A stretch of 64,000 nt of DNA from Cylicocyclus nassatus (taxonomy: Eukaryota > Nematoda > Chromadorea > Rhabditida > Strongylidae). Location of the stretch: positions 28,958,040-29,022,039 of the forward strand of contig CATQJL010000305.1 in the NCBI GenBank assembly GCA_958299035.1, written 5' to 3'. Shown here piece by piece: positions 47,016 to 58,731 of the stretch (within the stretch, counting starts at the first letter, position 1; each line of letters opens with the position of its first letter). Both the position numbers and the translations under genes were made by a program. Under the pieces are notes generated by a model. It was not told the origin of the DNA. It ran no database searches and was given only the letters and a program-made list of their open reading frames with translations.

Positions 47016-48259
47016 CAGGGCCCGGCACGAGGTGGGCAAACGAGGTTTTCCAAAACGAATTCCCCTTTGATCCCAATAAATTTTACGAATACCCCCTTGA
47101 GCCCAAAAATGACGTTTTGTGCTTGTGCGACGAGATTACCGGCCACACTTCGCCTAAAAGCGCTCAAAAGCGCCCAAATTGCTCAAATTCCTCAAATTAC
47201 TCCTCAGCTGGATCAAGATAGAAAACTGGAAGAAAAATAAGCAAGAAAATGATTAAGGAATGAGAAAATATCAAAGAAACGCAGTCATAGGAATGAGAGA
47301 CGCCGCTCCCGCGCGTATCGATTAACTGGAGCGCGCTTTCCATCTTAAAAAGCTAGGCTGCTGATGCGATTTTGGGCTCTAACAAGGTCAAGAGGAGGAG
47401 TTTCGGAACCAAAATTTCACCATGTAGTAAACTTTAGGTGTACAACAGATTTATGTAAAAATTTTGAAAAAATTATGTGAACTGAGAGTTTTGCCGACCT
47501 CAGGTGGGAATTAGGTCGGCAAATGCCGACCTAATTTGGAAATTAGTTAAGGAAACTTTTCATTCACATAAGTTTTTCATAATATTTCATACTTAGTTAC
47601 TTAGTCCTACTGCGCATACACACACCGAATCCCGCGCGATTTCGTTATCTCTGCGTTGCAAACGAGCCATTTTTCCATTTCTTTGGTAGCGCAAAATTTT
47701 CAGAAAAAAGTTTGCCACAACCTTCAGTCACATAATTTTTCAATGAAACTCCTCAGTTAAGCCCTGCAAGTCCGTGTGCATGTACTTACCAAGTTTCATG
47801 CCATATCGTTCATCTGCGGGTTCCAAACGAGCCGTTTGAATTCACATCTTCATTTACCAGTTTTGCGAAATTCTCGGAAAAAATGCTAATTACTCGTTCC
47901 GTTCACATAAGTTTTTCATAAATTTTCATACTATGTTTCCACTAGCCTCTATCCGTTCGCATACAAAATTTGGTGCCATATCGTTACACATACATTGAGA
48001 ACTAGTCATGCATGCTGTTACAAATAGCATCGCTTGGGCGACGTCGCGCGTGCGGCAATTAGCGACGGTGCGGTTTGACGCGCGCGAACTCCAGTGTTTG
48101 CCTGTTGAGGCACATAACATGTCAAGATAAGTAGCGAGCATGAACTACCAATTTTCTTCCGGGGCTCCGCCCCGGACCCCGCAAAAACGATTTCCCCTTT
48201 GCTTTTTGGCCCCAAAACGATTTCCAGCTTGTCATTTGCCGACCTCGTGCCGGGCCCTG
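47016..48259. mobile_element. Non-autonomous hAT-like transposon C
   Basis: Termini are CAGGGCCCGGCACGAGG at the left, with the complementary CCTCGTGCCGGGCCCTG at the right. They are flanked by a perfect 8-bp duplication GAGAAACC (47008-47015 and 48260-48267). The element is about 1.24 kb. Open frames inside are short and unrecognisable, so it is non-autonomous. The termini differ from the other two hAT-like elements, so it is a separate family. Confidence 0.82.
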
Positions 48260-48267
48260 GAGAAACC

Positions 48268-49264
48268 TCGCATTTTTTTCTGTCTTGTTCTTCATTTGTG
48301 TCTTTTTCAACGTTTGTTCCTAGAACAAACCCTCTCTAATTTGGCATACTAATTTAATTCAGGGGCGAGCGGCGAAGTGGTGTAAGGTAACGCTACGAGC
48401 AGGTAGGACCAAAACTCCATCCCCGGTCCCCTCTCCCCCCCCCCCCTCCACCCCCGTGCCAGCCGTTCCTTTACCCTTCGCACGGTAAATTACACCACAG
48501 TAATCTGCGGGTAACGGGCTGGCCCCGCAAGAACTGCAAAACGCTGCACGCATTTATAGCCTCATCGACTAGAAGTAGAATGCGTTCGGCGCATGCCCGC
48601 AGATGGTACTGTATCCGAATATTTGATTCTTTATCGTATCAGTTCCTATCTCGTCCATCCAGTCAACTTCTGCACTATCAGACTTCAAAAAACTTCCGAC
48701 AAGCTACTAAAGCTCTTTGCAGCTCAGCCGCACGACTAGTGATTGGTCCTGCTTTTCTAGCGGGATGCAATACATACCGTATTTCTAAAATGAACTAGGG
48801 CTGAAGAGTATTTTTCAATCTCCGTCTCATTTTCATAAATGTGTTTCCAGAGATACGTGTAATTGTCTATGGTGATTTGTAAAGTTGCGTAGTGAATATC
48901 CCATGGAATATCATTTTTGATTCTTGAAAGACGTTGTTTTGAAGCGATTAAATGATTTTTTTTGGAATGGTAAAGGTCCAAAAGCGGTGCCAAGGAAGTC
49001 CTACGTTAAAATGGTGAACGTCTTCACCTAATGACATTCTAAATTTTTTGACAAAGCTGTAAAACCATTCACTCAAAATCATGTTCTCACTCTCAGAGGG
49101 TTGAAAACTCTACTGATCCCTAGTATGTAGACACGAACTATAACCTAGTTCCATTTGTCCTGTTGTGACCCGCCGCGGGTGGTAGAAGAATTTAGTGTGC
49201 TTCTAAACTTTTGGTTGCGAGCTTTGTCAACATAAGATGCTGTAAAAACTGATACTGCAATAGC
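48268..49264. other. Gene-less stretch upstream of the collagen C 3' end
   Basis: Contains a C-rich homopolymer near 48,436 and short unrelated open frames. No gene or repeat terminus could be supported. Confidence 0.4.
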
Positions 49265-49270
49265 TTTATT
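49265..49270 (-). terminator. Polyadenylation signal of collagen C
   Basis: AATAAA on the minus strand, about 60 bp after the TAG stop of collagen C. Confidence 0.75.
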
Positions 49271-49330
49271 GTCTTTGAAGGCAAAACTAAGGCAAGAAAA
49301 CGTAACATTGTTGATTCAGGGTCCTTTTCT

Positions 49331-50446
49331 CTACTGAGATGTCTCCACAACAGTATCGTTGTTCCCGCCGAGAGATACGGTATCGTTACCACCAAGCATA
49401 GTGATGTCGTTAACAGTAGGACGATGTGCAGGCTCCAGCAGTTCGGTGTCATTGGCTACATGCGTTTCGTCCACACTTTTCTTTACGACCTTCTTGACCT
49501 TCTTGAAGTTCTCACTGTTTTCTTCATTATTTGAGTCATCATCATGAGCGAGGGAACGATGTAGAGCATAGCTTGATTTGTCCCTTGGTGCTGCGTATCT
49601 CTGCGGGCACGGGCAGTACTCGCCATTTTTGCCTGGTTTACCATCTTCTCCGTGTTTTCCATCTGTTCCATCCTTTGATTTCTTTCCATCTTTTCCAGGT
49701 GGTCCCATAGGTCCCATCGGTCCAGGCTCTCCTGGAGGTCCTTCTGGACCCTCTGGTCCGTATGGTCCTGGCGGACCCATGGGTCCCATTGGTCCAGGTG
49801 GTCCAGGCGATCCTCTTTTGTAAGTGACATGGCCACCAGGCTCTCCTGGATCTCCTGGTGGTCCAGGTGGCCCGGGTGGTCCCATCTCTCCATACAATCC
49901 CATTGATCCCATATGACCATCATGAGGCTTGCTACCATCCTCGCCACAGGCTCCATCATGTCCCGGTTCTCCTTCGTCGCCGTCAGGACCCGGTGGTCCT
50001 CGTGGTCCCATTGGGCATTTGATGCATGTTTGGTATTCTTGGTTCAAAATGGTATTACCGTCACGGCCACGTTTACCAGGAACACCAGCGGTTCCTTCTT
50101 CTCCGACGAGTCCAGGTTTTCCGATTGGACCTGGTGGTCCTCTGGGACAGTTGGCGGACTGCTGGCCACAGTTGCAGGTGGAAGCTGTTGCCCTTTTTTC
50201 ACGCGTCCTTTCTGGAGCAGACTGCATCTTGTGCCAGGCAGTGTTGGCGGTGTCCTGGAAAAATCAAGGATGAGTTTATATGAGTTTTTAAATGAGTAAA
50301 AATACCTTGAAGCTGTCAAGCTCGAGCAAAGCATCATCGTAGAAATTGCTGATGTCATTGACGAGGTAGACAACGCTTATCAAGGAGATGGTGGTGGCTA
50401 CCGCCGAAAATGTGGCGAGACCGCCAACAACGGCATTACTACCCAT
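49331..50446 (-). CDS. Cuticle collagen C
   Basis: Secreted cuticle collagen of 354 aa. Exon 1 is 50446-50306 and exon 2 is 50254-49331, with a 51-bp intron. The start at 50446 follows a TTTACAG acceptor by 3 nt, so the 5' end may be trans-spliced or carry a 5'UTR intron. Its order of features matches collagen B: signal anchor, [18 protein letters not shown] block, [14 protein letters not shown] cleavage site, Cys-Asn-Cys, [16 protein letters not shown] knot, CPCP knot, KKVKKVVKK tail and NDT sequons near the C-terminus. Most triple-helix residues are identical to B; differences cluster in the C-terminal domain. This indicates a duplication, probably before hAT-like elements A and C landed between the two genes. 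Confidence 0.95.
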
Positions 50447-50556
50447 AGTCTGTAAAAATACTTAATAATGTTTTTGGGGATCAGTCAAAGCTAAAGAAAA
50501 GCTGAGGAAAGAAGCTCATGATGGAGCCGAGATGCAAAACGGCTACCACACCTGTC

Positions 50557-50563
50557 TTTTATA
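50557..50563 (-). promoter_or_regulatory. TATA box of collagen C
   Basis: TATAAAA on the minus strand, about 115 bp before the ATG, in the same local context as collagen B (TGGTATAAAAG). Confidence 0.75.
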
Positions 50564-50731
50564 CCAGTCAAACCAAGGTTAATGATTTGGGGCATTGACG
50601 CTAAGTATTGTCCGGCAGTATTTCGGTTCTATATCGATTTTCTGGGTCAAGACTAAATGGTACGAAATCGGAGCTCATCTACCGCACGATTAAGGTGATT
50701 CTGTCACTTCGAACGGATAACAATAGTTTTT

Positions 50732-50816
50732 GGTGTTATACGCCAGATGACCGCGATAACCACGCAAGATCGAGGATAAGCTGTGAATTAGTATTAGCAT
50801 TTAGCATACCTGATCT
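50732..50816 (-). promoter_or_regulatory. Upstream block conserved between collagens C and B
   Basis: Counterpart of the block at 42,700-42,800. It shares the segments AGATGACCG.GATAA, AAGATC, GAT.AGC and TTAGCATTTA at a similar distance from the TATA box. Sequence between the blocks is largely diverged. Confidence 0.5.
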
Positions 50817-51304
50817 TTTAGCACATACTGCATGGTTAATTAGCTATAAAGGGTTACAAAAGTACATTCATTGAGTTGCACGAACCTTTCTAAGCCATAA
50901 ATTTGTATTCCGCGATCCCCAGGTTTAATAACCCAAGTATGAACAAGGACCAATGTCAAAATAAATTAATCTTTTTACCATTTTCTGTTTAGCGGAAATC
51001 GGATTTGACCAGAATTGTCTTTGTCTTCCTCTGATGAAATTTGTGAAAGATCACAAAACCTTGATGAGAAGATCAGATAAGTTTTGATTTGCTGATATCA
51101 ATGCTTTTCCGTGCATTGGTGAACCAAAAGAGGAAAATTTACTCGATATTTTGCCCACTATAGGGAGCTCTGAAATTTACTAAATTTCAAATACTGTGAA
51201 CTGCTTGTCAAAAATCCTAAACACTTACTGCTGATTCCCTTCAATTTTTCTGCGATCAACGTATTATCTGATACCTCTGCACAGTAGTGTGTCTCTGGAA
51301 AATA

Positions 51305-53702
51305 TTAGGTTGGTGCAAAACTTTTGTCAGTTTTTTCAATCCATCGGCAAGCACGCTAGAATGAAGATAAACAAACACTTCAAAATGAGTCCGATGCAGA
51401 ATTTCTTCCTCTTTCCAGCTGCTTAACTCCCATTGTGTTTCGTTGCAAGAGTGACGAGATACTTGCTGGAAACTGCAACCACTCATTTTTACCATGTCCA
51501 ACTTTCGCTAATTTTCAAAATTTTTCTATGAGACTTCCCGAGGAGCCCTAATAACCAGCAGATAGGGCAAACCTTTTGCCAATAGAAGCATTTTTTTTCT
51601 TTTTTTCAGCTGCTTTTTTAGATTTTTGCTAAATAATTTTCTAAAAATCTTGTGTTTTGAAAAAATCGCACAACCTGTTATTGCACCAAACACTGCAAAA
51701 CCTACAGGATACGAGCTTCAGCACTCGATTATTACTACTGATACCATTACAAAGTAAATAAGCGCTTTTCGCTTCAAATTATGAAGATTTTGAAACATAG
51801 GGTTACGTCAGTGCGCGCTCCTGAAATTTAGAAATACTGCGATTCTTCTCACAGATTTTGCCTGTCTCGGCAAAAAAGACAAGTGTTAGAAAGAGGAGAA
51901 AATTCTGCATTGAATGGTGACGAAATGTTCAAAATTTTATGTTCTACGAGGTTAAAATAAACTGATTGCAAAATTTGGTCGGGGGGCGGAAGTTTCTCAC
52001 CCGAGCCATATTCTCGCACCTAGTGATGTGCCTGCTAGGCACATTCGAGCTCGCTACAGCTACGGGCTCCTCAGGAGACCAAGACATCGCAAGCCCCGCC
52101 CCCTCATTTAGTGTTCGCTCCAGATGATGAAACGCAAAATTTGAAGAAACTTTCAAAATCGAAGTTCAAGAGTGAATTTGCTCCAATCAAGACCAAATTT
52201 CGGATCTAGGGGTTTTCGAGGTTGCTCTTTTTAGTAGTATGCTTTGTTTGTTGCAAAGTCGACGTTCAGCACTGGTGATGCTTAACCAAGATTAAAATTC
52301 GGATTTAGAGGTTTTCAACTACTTCAATCCAAGACCAAAACTCAGGTCTAAGGGTTCTCGAAATCGCTTTTTAGGTAACGGTATATGTTTTGCAATATCA
52401 ATATCAATAGGATTTGTTTTTTTTGGACAATTTTTTGGAGAAAAAAATGTTCTTTTCGCAAAAACCGGATTATTTTCATAGAATTGTGCCAGATGCATGA
52501 ACACGTATGTGATTTTGTAGTGTTTTCTTCTCCTGACTTCATTCTCAAGAATATGTCAAGGTAAAGCGCTTAAAATGACCCAGCCAGCTATTTCTTGAAG
52601 CTGATATAGTATGGTCACTGAGGTCATCGAGGCTGGCTCAATGCCAGAAAGCTTCATAGTAGACGTGGAAAACTCGGAGTAATGTCAAACAAGAGAGAAA
52701 AACATCTTTATTATCTTGGAAACATTCAAATTTAAATTTGTTCTGGTTTTTGGGAAATTTTCAGTATTTCAAGACTTAGTAAATTACATGGAAAAGCCAC
52801 GAAAAATGTAACGCTCACAAGCGACTGGAAGAAGAAAACATAAATTTACACTTTACACGCACCATTTTGAAGTTTACTTCAATCGATTTTGATTTAACAG
52901 TATTTTGGTATTCAGGACTAAATTTTATATAAATCCATGCCCGGATGTTTTTTCAATTGTCCATTCATAAATTTTCGAGAACCCTTAAACCTGAGTTTTG
53001 GTCTTGTATTGAAATAGAAAATTGAAAACCTAAGAAAATCCGAATTTTGATCTTAAGCATCATCGGTGCTGAACGTCAACTTTGCAACAAACAAATCACA
53101 CTACTAGAAAGAGTAACCTCGAAAACCCCTAAATCCGAAATTTGGTCTTGATTGGAGCAAATTCACTTCTGAACTTCGATTTTGAAAGTTTCTCTGAAAT
53201 TCGGTTTCATCATCGAACACTAAATGAGAGGGCGGGGCTTGCGATGTCTTGGTCTCCTGAGGAGCTCGTAACTGTAGCGAGCTCGGATGTGCCTGGCAGG
53301 CACATCACTTAGGTGCGAGAATATCGCTCGGGTGAGAAACTTCCCGCACCCAATTTGGTCACATCAAGAAATAAATCGTATAAATTTTGAAGGACAAGCC
53401 GTAGGGCTACAAAAATTGCTTCTGTTGGCAAAAGGTTTGCCCTATCCGCTGGTTATTAAGGCTTCTTTGGAAGTCTCTTAGAAAAATTTTGAATACCGGC
53501 GAAAGTTGGACATGGTAAAAATGAGTGGTTGCAATTTCCTGCAAGTATCTCGTCATTCTTGCAACGAAACACAATGGGAGTTAAGCAGCTGGAAAGAGGA
53601 AGAAATTCTGCATCGGACTCATTTTGAAGTGTTTGTTTATCTTCATTCTAGCATGCTTGCCGATGGATTGAAAAAACTGACAAAACTTTTGCACCAACCT
53701 AA
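51305..53702. mobile_element. Large mariner-type foldback element M7
   Basis: Begins TTAGGTTGGTGCAAAACTTT and ends with its complement, flanked by TA. The 2.4-kb element is largely two inverted arms: CCTCTTTCCAGCTGCTTAAC on the left has its complement on the right, and the GAGACCAAGACATCGCAAGC segment at 52,075 is inverted at 53,240. No transposase frame remains. Confidence 0.82.
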
Positions 53703-53957
53703 TATGATGTGTCTGCAAAACAGATTTGCTTTTGTTTTCAAGCCGGTTCCAGTACCTATCGTGAAAGAAAACCCTTCCACAATGATTGTTTTTGCAAAAT
53801 ATTTTTATTGTACACAGTTCTAGACATCGATTCTGCATCACTAATCATTGTAACTTTTTGATTAGTTTATTTGGTGTATCGGATGGTTTCGAACCAAAAA
53901 GAATTACAAGTTAAAAAAATCAAAACGAATTTTTTCCCATTAGCTTTGCATACGCCT

Positions 53958-54235
53958 GATTGATTGACGACCACGCCTAATTTTGCATGGCGGCGCTGTG
54001 AAACGACGCGATTTTGCACAACATTTTAGGCGTGGGAAAATTTTGTGATTATTACGAAATGTAAAGATGTTCTGTAAACAACTAAAATCATCTTCTTGGA
54101 CTACGAAGTCTACAGGTCCTCACAGTGCAAAAAATTGAAAAAAAATTGAACTGTGGAAAAAGTGCTAGACCGATATGATTTTGCAAGGGGTGTGGGCCAC
54201 CGGTGGTCCACATCGTCACCAATGAGTTGATAAAC
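53958..54235. mobile_element. Degenerate piggyBac-like MITE, copy 4
   Basis: Inverted relative to the 10,166-10,492 copy. It shares GTGTGGGCCACCGGTGGTCC, GATATGATTTTGCAAGGGG and CTACGAAGTCTACAG. The terminal TTAA sites are eroded. Confidence 0.6.
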
Positions 54236-55540
54236 TCATGCTTGTGCTTGAACTTGTTTTTTGTGGTCAACTTATAGAAACTGCTAGGAGAACATGCTTG
54301 AGCCTCTTAAATAACGTCTGCAACAGCGTTCTCGACTCTACTAGTTCCAGAATGGATGATGTGATATGCTTTATTATCAAAACACATCACAGATAACCCC
54401 ATAGTTGAACGCTCGACGTAGTCGGCTTCATTTCCTAGAAGTTGATGCTGGAAGCGGTATGGGCTACATCTCAGTGCTTTACGAAATGCTATTAGACTAC
54501 GTGAGTGTCTCTCACCTACTGCAAAGGTGAAGCTTCCTTCAAAATACCAATAATGTCTTGCTGTGGGACTGCTGGAAACTTGAGACTGTAGGCTTTCACT
54601 GACTACATACCTACTGTAGTTCGAAGTTTGGGGGGCATGAGATCATGTCAAAAAGTAGATGATTAGATGGCACTTCTCAGAAATCGTCGTCATGAAGTTT
54701 CCACAGACCAAAGAACTTCCACCAATAGGGCGATTTTGTTTCGCACTGGGTCGTGCAGCTCATTTTGGTTTCCCTAGTTTGAAATTAACGAACTGGCTAA
54801 GCCAAGAAAAATCATGTATCTACTCTCATGCTTCCTTGCCGCCTTGCATGCTTTGAAAATTTTCCCCTAAAAAATTTTCCCCTAAATTTTCTCCTACTGA
54901 GCACTCTTCTGTTGCGCAATTATCCTTACATTGCACTCAGAATTACTCTTCTGGTGCAGATTTTGTTAACCGCAACATCTCAGTACTGCAGCTATACTAT
55001 TTTAGGACAAACTACTAGGCTGTACACCGAGTGGTGAACTCCCCTTCGACCGTCTTGATTACCATAACGCTAACTAGATTACCATCAACCAATCTACCAG
55101 GCTTTCCAACGCCTCGTATGCTCAAATGCAGCATCTTCACAAAAGGGTTGCTTTTTAAGGTCTACCTTTGGACGGGAGGGGACATCAGGTAGCTGAAAAG
55201 GGAATTCGCCGAAAGGTATTCTCCTCTTTCTCCACTGGGCTCCCATCTAAGCTGATGCATAACTAATGGAGCGAAAAATGTCATGCGCGAAGCCCGTATG
55301 GGACTTGATGGGAAGCTTTTCGCTCCCTCCCATTTCGCTAAGTATGGACACTCCTAGAGCGTATTGTCGGCGCTGGACGTTGCCCACCTTACAGAAACTC
55401 TGCGCGAGCTTTATATTGAAATGCGAGAACGTTCCAGATTTTCTTGGTAAGACTCCGAACTCGGTAGTTTGTGAATCTTGGCCAAGGTTTGTAACGCAAT
55501 TGTCTTCTTTAGCCGGAACCAAGATTATAGACATTCATCA
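54236..55540. other. Gene-less stretch
   Basis: Several open frames of 60-126 codons (for example 55266-55646, +) lack recognisable domains or splice context. No repeat terminus was identified. Confidence 0.35.
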
Positions 55541-55720
55541 CTTAGGCCTCGTGCAGAGTTCACGCGATTCCATCACCTCGCGATTCTTCCAACAAGATAG
55601 CTGTTACGAGTCCATTGTTGTCGATCACTTTGCATTTCGGTTGTGATTGTTACTCACGATCGTTCTGTCGGAAAATCATAACCGATTGCAAGTTGTTCGG
55701 CTTGCAATGAACTCGTAATA
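55541..55720. repeat. Fragment with harbinger-like end
   Basis: TTAGGCCTCGTGCAGAGTTC followed by ACGCGATTCC resembles the H1/H2 ends. No convincing opposite terminus. Confidence 0.3.
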
Positions 55721-56691
55721 CCCTATTTTCCGGAGTATAAAGGGCCGGGCATACTTCACGCGATAGTACCTCGGCAGAATGAGAGCCGTGACAAAACAAG
55801 GTCACAGGGTAGGAGCCCCCATATGGAACCTGTCGGCCAAAGTCCGATCTTTCTCCGCCACTTCTAACCCCCGAAATTTTAACGCGGAAGCAGCGCTCAT
55901 CTCCTGTCCTCTCCGAACCCGCCCATCCCACGGATTAGTGAACGCGAAGCCCGTCATGGCGAAGACGTAGAGTCGTTGCGGGACCTCATGCTTATAGCAT
56001 TGCGGCTGGCGCTCTGACCGCGGAAGTCACTCGTCCATGGGGTGGGCGGGTTCGGAGAGGACGGGAGATAAGCGCTGCTTTCGCTTTGAAATTTCGGGGG
56101 TTAGAAGTGGCGGAGAAAGGTCGGACTTTGGCCGATAGGTTCCATATGGGGGCTCCTACCCTGTGACCTTGTTTTGTTACGGGTCTCATTCTGCCGAGGT
56201 ACTGCCTTCAAGGAGCATTTTCGTGCACCGCGCGCGAGCAATTTCGCGACGACGCGGGCGATGTGCGACGCCGCAAGGGCAGCGGCACTAGCTTTTCGCG
56301 ACAGTTTTGTACATTGTTTCTCTGTTCAAACACTTGTTATCATGAGTTCTTCGGAAAATCAGTCTGCTCTATGTTTAATTCATCATAGTCAGGTAGACCA
56401 TAATTTTACACTGAAACACCCGTACTGTTACCGTTTCAAACTCATCCAATCTGTCACTGAGTTCGTTTATGTCTATATCTAGTCAAATTTTCGCTAACAT
56501 TTCCCGAAAATTGAAAGCATTGACATTCTGTCTCTGAAGCGCCCATTTAGCAATCTCCAAGTGAAGTATAGATGTAGTCCATTAAAGTACAGCTCAACCG
56601 AAGCTCAAACTTAGGGCACAATTTTCGCGTTAACGTTCGCGCTGCAGGTGCGCCTTATACATGGGTGAGCCTTACACTCCGGAAAATAGGG
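55721..56691. mobile_element. TA-flanked TIR element with nested palindrome
   Basis: Ends CCCTATTTTCCGGAGT and ACTCCGGAAAATAGGG are exact inverted repeats flanked by TA. Inside, a second palindrome (55765-56203) interrupts an ACTTCACGCGAT-type harbinger-like end, showing nested insertions. Confidence 0.7.
55765..56203. repeat. 439-bp near-perfect palindrome
   Basis: Left AGTACCTCGGCAGAATGAGA, right its complement. The arms match closely to a centre near 55,984, with a short unpaired loop. GC-rich. Confidence 0.88.
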
Positions 56692-56830
56692 TAATTGTTC
56701 TGCTGGAGGATCGCGGGGCGATAAAAGTGAATTCTGCCCGTAGCCTTAGGTTAAATTTTTGGTGCCGTCACCAATCGATTCGTGAAAGACAAAAACATCA
56801 TTAGTGACTTGTTCCCCAGAACTTATCGTT

Positions 56831-56888
56831 CAGGCATGGTGTAGTGGTGAGGAGATGCGGTTTACAGGTGAGGGAACAGGGTTCGAGT
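56831..56888 (+). repeat. tRNA-derived SINE, 5' part (interrupted)
   Basis: GGCATGGTGTAGTGGTGAGG looks like a tRNA A box. GGTTCGAGTC is a B box and sits at the junction with the hAT-like element. The sequence resumes at 60,402 with GTTCGAGTCCTGTTGTCGCC, and an uninterrupted relative lies at 60,744-60,820 on the minus strand. Confidence 0.65.
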
Positions 56889-57507
56889 CATAGGTGCGAG
56901 GGGAGCCGGGATCTCCCCAGGTGAAGGGGGTCTCGGCTGTTCCCGACCTTCCAGGGTGAAGGGGGTATGTGAGTCTGGGGGGGGGGGGGGGGGGAAGAGA
57001 GAAAAGGTAAGAAAGCGTGGTATGAAAAGCTCTAATTTGTACCTTATTTAGGCACAAATTGAAAAAAAATTCAAAAATTTCAAAAGAAATTTAAAAATTT
57101 AAAAAAATTCATTAATAAGATCTGTGCTCCTCTTTCACTGCATCAACAAAAAAAGCAATAAGGTTTATCCCAAAGATGTAGAAGTTAGAAACAACTTCAT
57201 TTCCTACGCATCATCATCAACAATATCACTATCGCTAACGTCAGAGACAACAAATTCGGTGCCTGAAAAATCTTCTTCTTCCTCCAAAAGGTCATCGGAG
57301 TGGAAGTAGAATTGCGTGCAAAGCGTTCTAAGTCAAAAATGGATTTGAAACTTTCTTCTTCTTCTGAGCACTTTTGTGATTTTTTTCCTGGCCCTCTGGT
57401 AGCATCAGGAAGTCAGCAGGTAGGTGACCAGTTTCTTCATACCATCTTTTAGGATATTTCAAAAAGTCATACGGTAACAGCCTGTCTGGACCACTTATAC
57501 CAATCCT

Positions 57508-58345
57508 TTAAATGAAGTTTTTAGATAACAATGTGTTTAGTAGAAGGTGACAAATCTTAAGTATTTGCTTAGATGCTCTATCGTTGTACGACTTCTGCGT
57601 TGTGTTCTGATAACAGAGTAGATAGAAAATTTCTTTCTTCACCTCTGCCGTGCTAGTCGGAATGCAAACTAGCTTTGCTAGTAAGTCCATCAGATTTTTG
57701 CGGTAAGTAATGGGAAAAGAGCCAGATCGCATATGCTTTCGCAACACGAGAAGGAAATAGTGCATACTTTTTTGGGCCTTTTCGAACTCTGGCTTCACCT
57801 CCTCTGGCATACTTCCTGTTAACTGACGAGAAAGCTGCAACTTCTTCTTCAACAGCATCTGCAGAATAGCCGAAAAAAAAGTAGATACTATGCTGCGCGT
57901 TGGTTTTTTTTCAATATCATAGGTCATAATGTCACAAGGCGAATAACTTCCAAAAGCATAAAGCACAGAGTTGGGTTCGCACTCCAGCCGGGGATCTAAG
58001 TGCAGTAACTATGCTTTGTACTAACACCTTCCTTTTGTTCATATCCATGTTTGTGAATTTAGCAGCCTTGAATTCTTCAGCAACCTGAAGACCGGCAATG
58101 GACTTCCTGGACATTTCCTTATTGAAACTAGACAATCTGCTTGGATTCCTTATGCAGGAAATCAGAGAGTTTCGCTCAATTGTCAACTCTGTGTCAATGT
58201 CGACAACATTTTCGTTGGCGTAAGATTCTCCTTCTGTCTCGCTATTGAACTGGAACTCATCTGCGATTTTGTAAAGCATTCTGCCTGCCGTTTCCTCTTC
58301 AAACTGCCAACCTTTCCAAAACATTGAGGAATAATTTAATAACAT
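57508..58345 (-). pseudogene. Frameshifted gene in hAT-like element B; weak resemblance to splicing factor Prp18
   Basis: Two overlapping frames, 58345-57932 and 57966-57508, together look like one protein of about 275 aa. Removing one base near 58,000 (in CTTAGATCC) would align them, so this is a frameshift in the sequence or assembly. The helical part (IVSTFFSAILQMLLKKKLQL, then HYFLLVLRKHMRSGSFPITY and LMDLLAKLV) has the spacing and partial pattern of the Prp18 C-terminal domain. However, the diagnostic WPIGVT.VGIH loop is absent. A lysine-rich stretch and an acidic stretch (57,180-57,480) follow in other frames and may be further exons. It could instead be a transposon-encoded protein of unknown type. 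Confidence 0.4.
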
Positions 58346-58731
58346 GTTATTCTTCTGAATGTCTTAAAGTTTTTGATTCACTGAACTCAACCACGTTCTC
58401 TACAAATTAGGTAAGGTGAGTCTAGAAGTCGTTTTCATGAAAGTGACCTTCTTCAGCACTAGTTTACAGAGTATAGATTCCAGAAATGGGCAGGTTTTTG
58501 TGTGAAGGTGTGGAAATTTACCAATCTCCCATAGTTTTTTGAGTGTGCGCTAATAATGATGGCATAACTGTCAATCAAAAGCGCATTTTTTACCAAAAAA
58601 ACATAAACATATAACAACGATAAGGACGCCCAAATAGACGCGTTCGCTCACGTTCCCGTTAGTGCTGATAACGATGTCAATCCACAGCACATTTTTTACT
58701 ATTAACTTGCTCCACCTCGCTCTTATTATAT

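Noticed and set aside
56831..56888. Intact tRNA gene
   Set aside because: A and B boxes are present, but the sequence is split by an insertion and its intact relative does not obviously form acceptor and anticodon stems; a SINE fits better.
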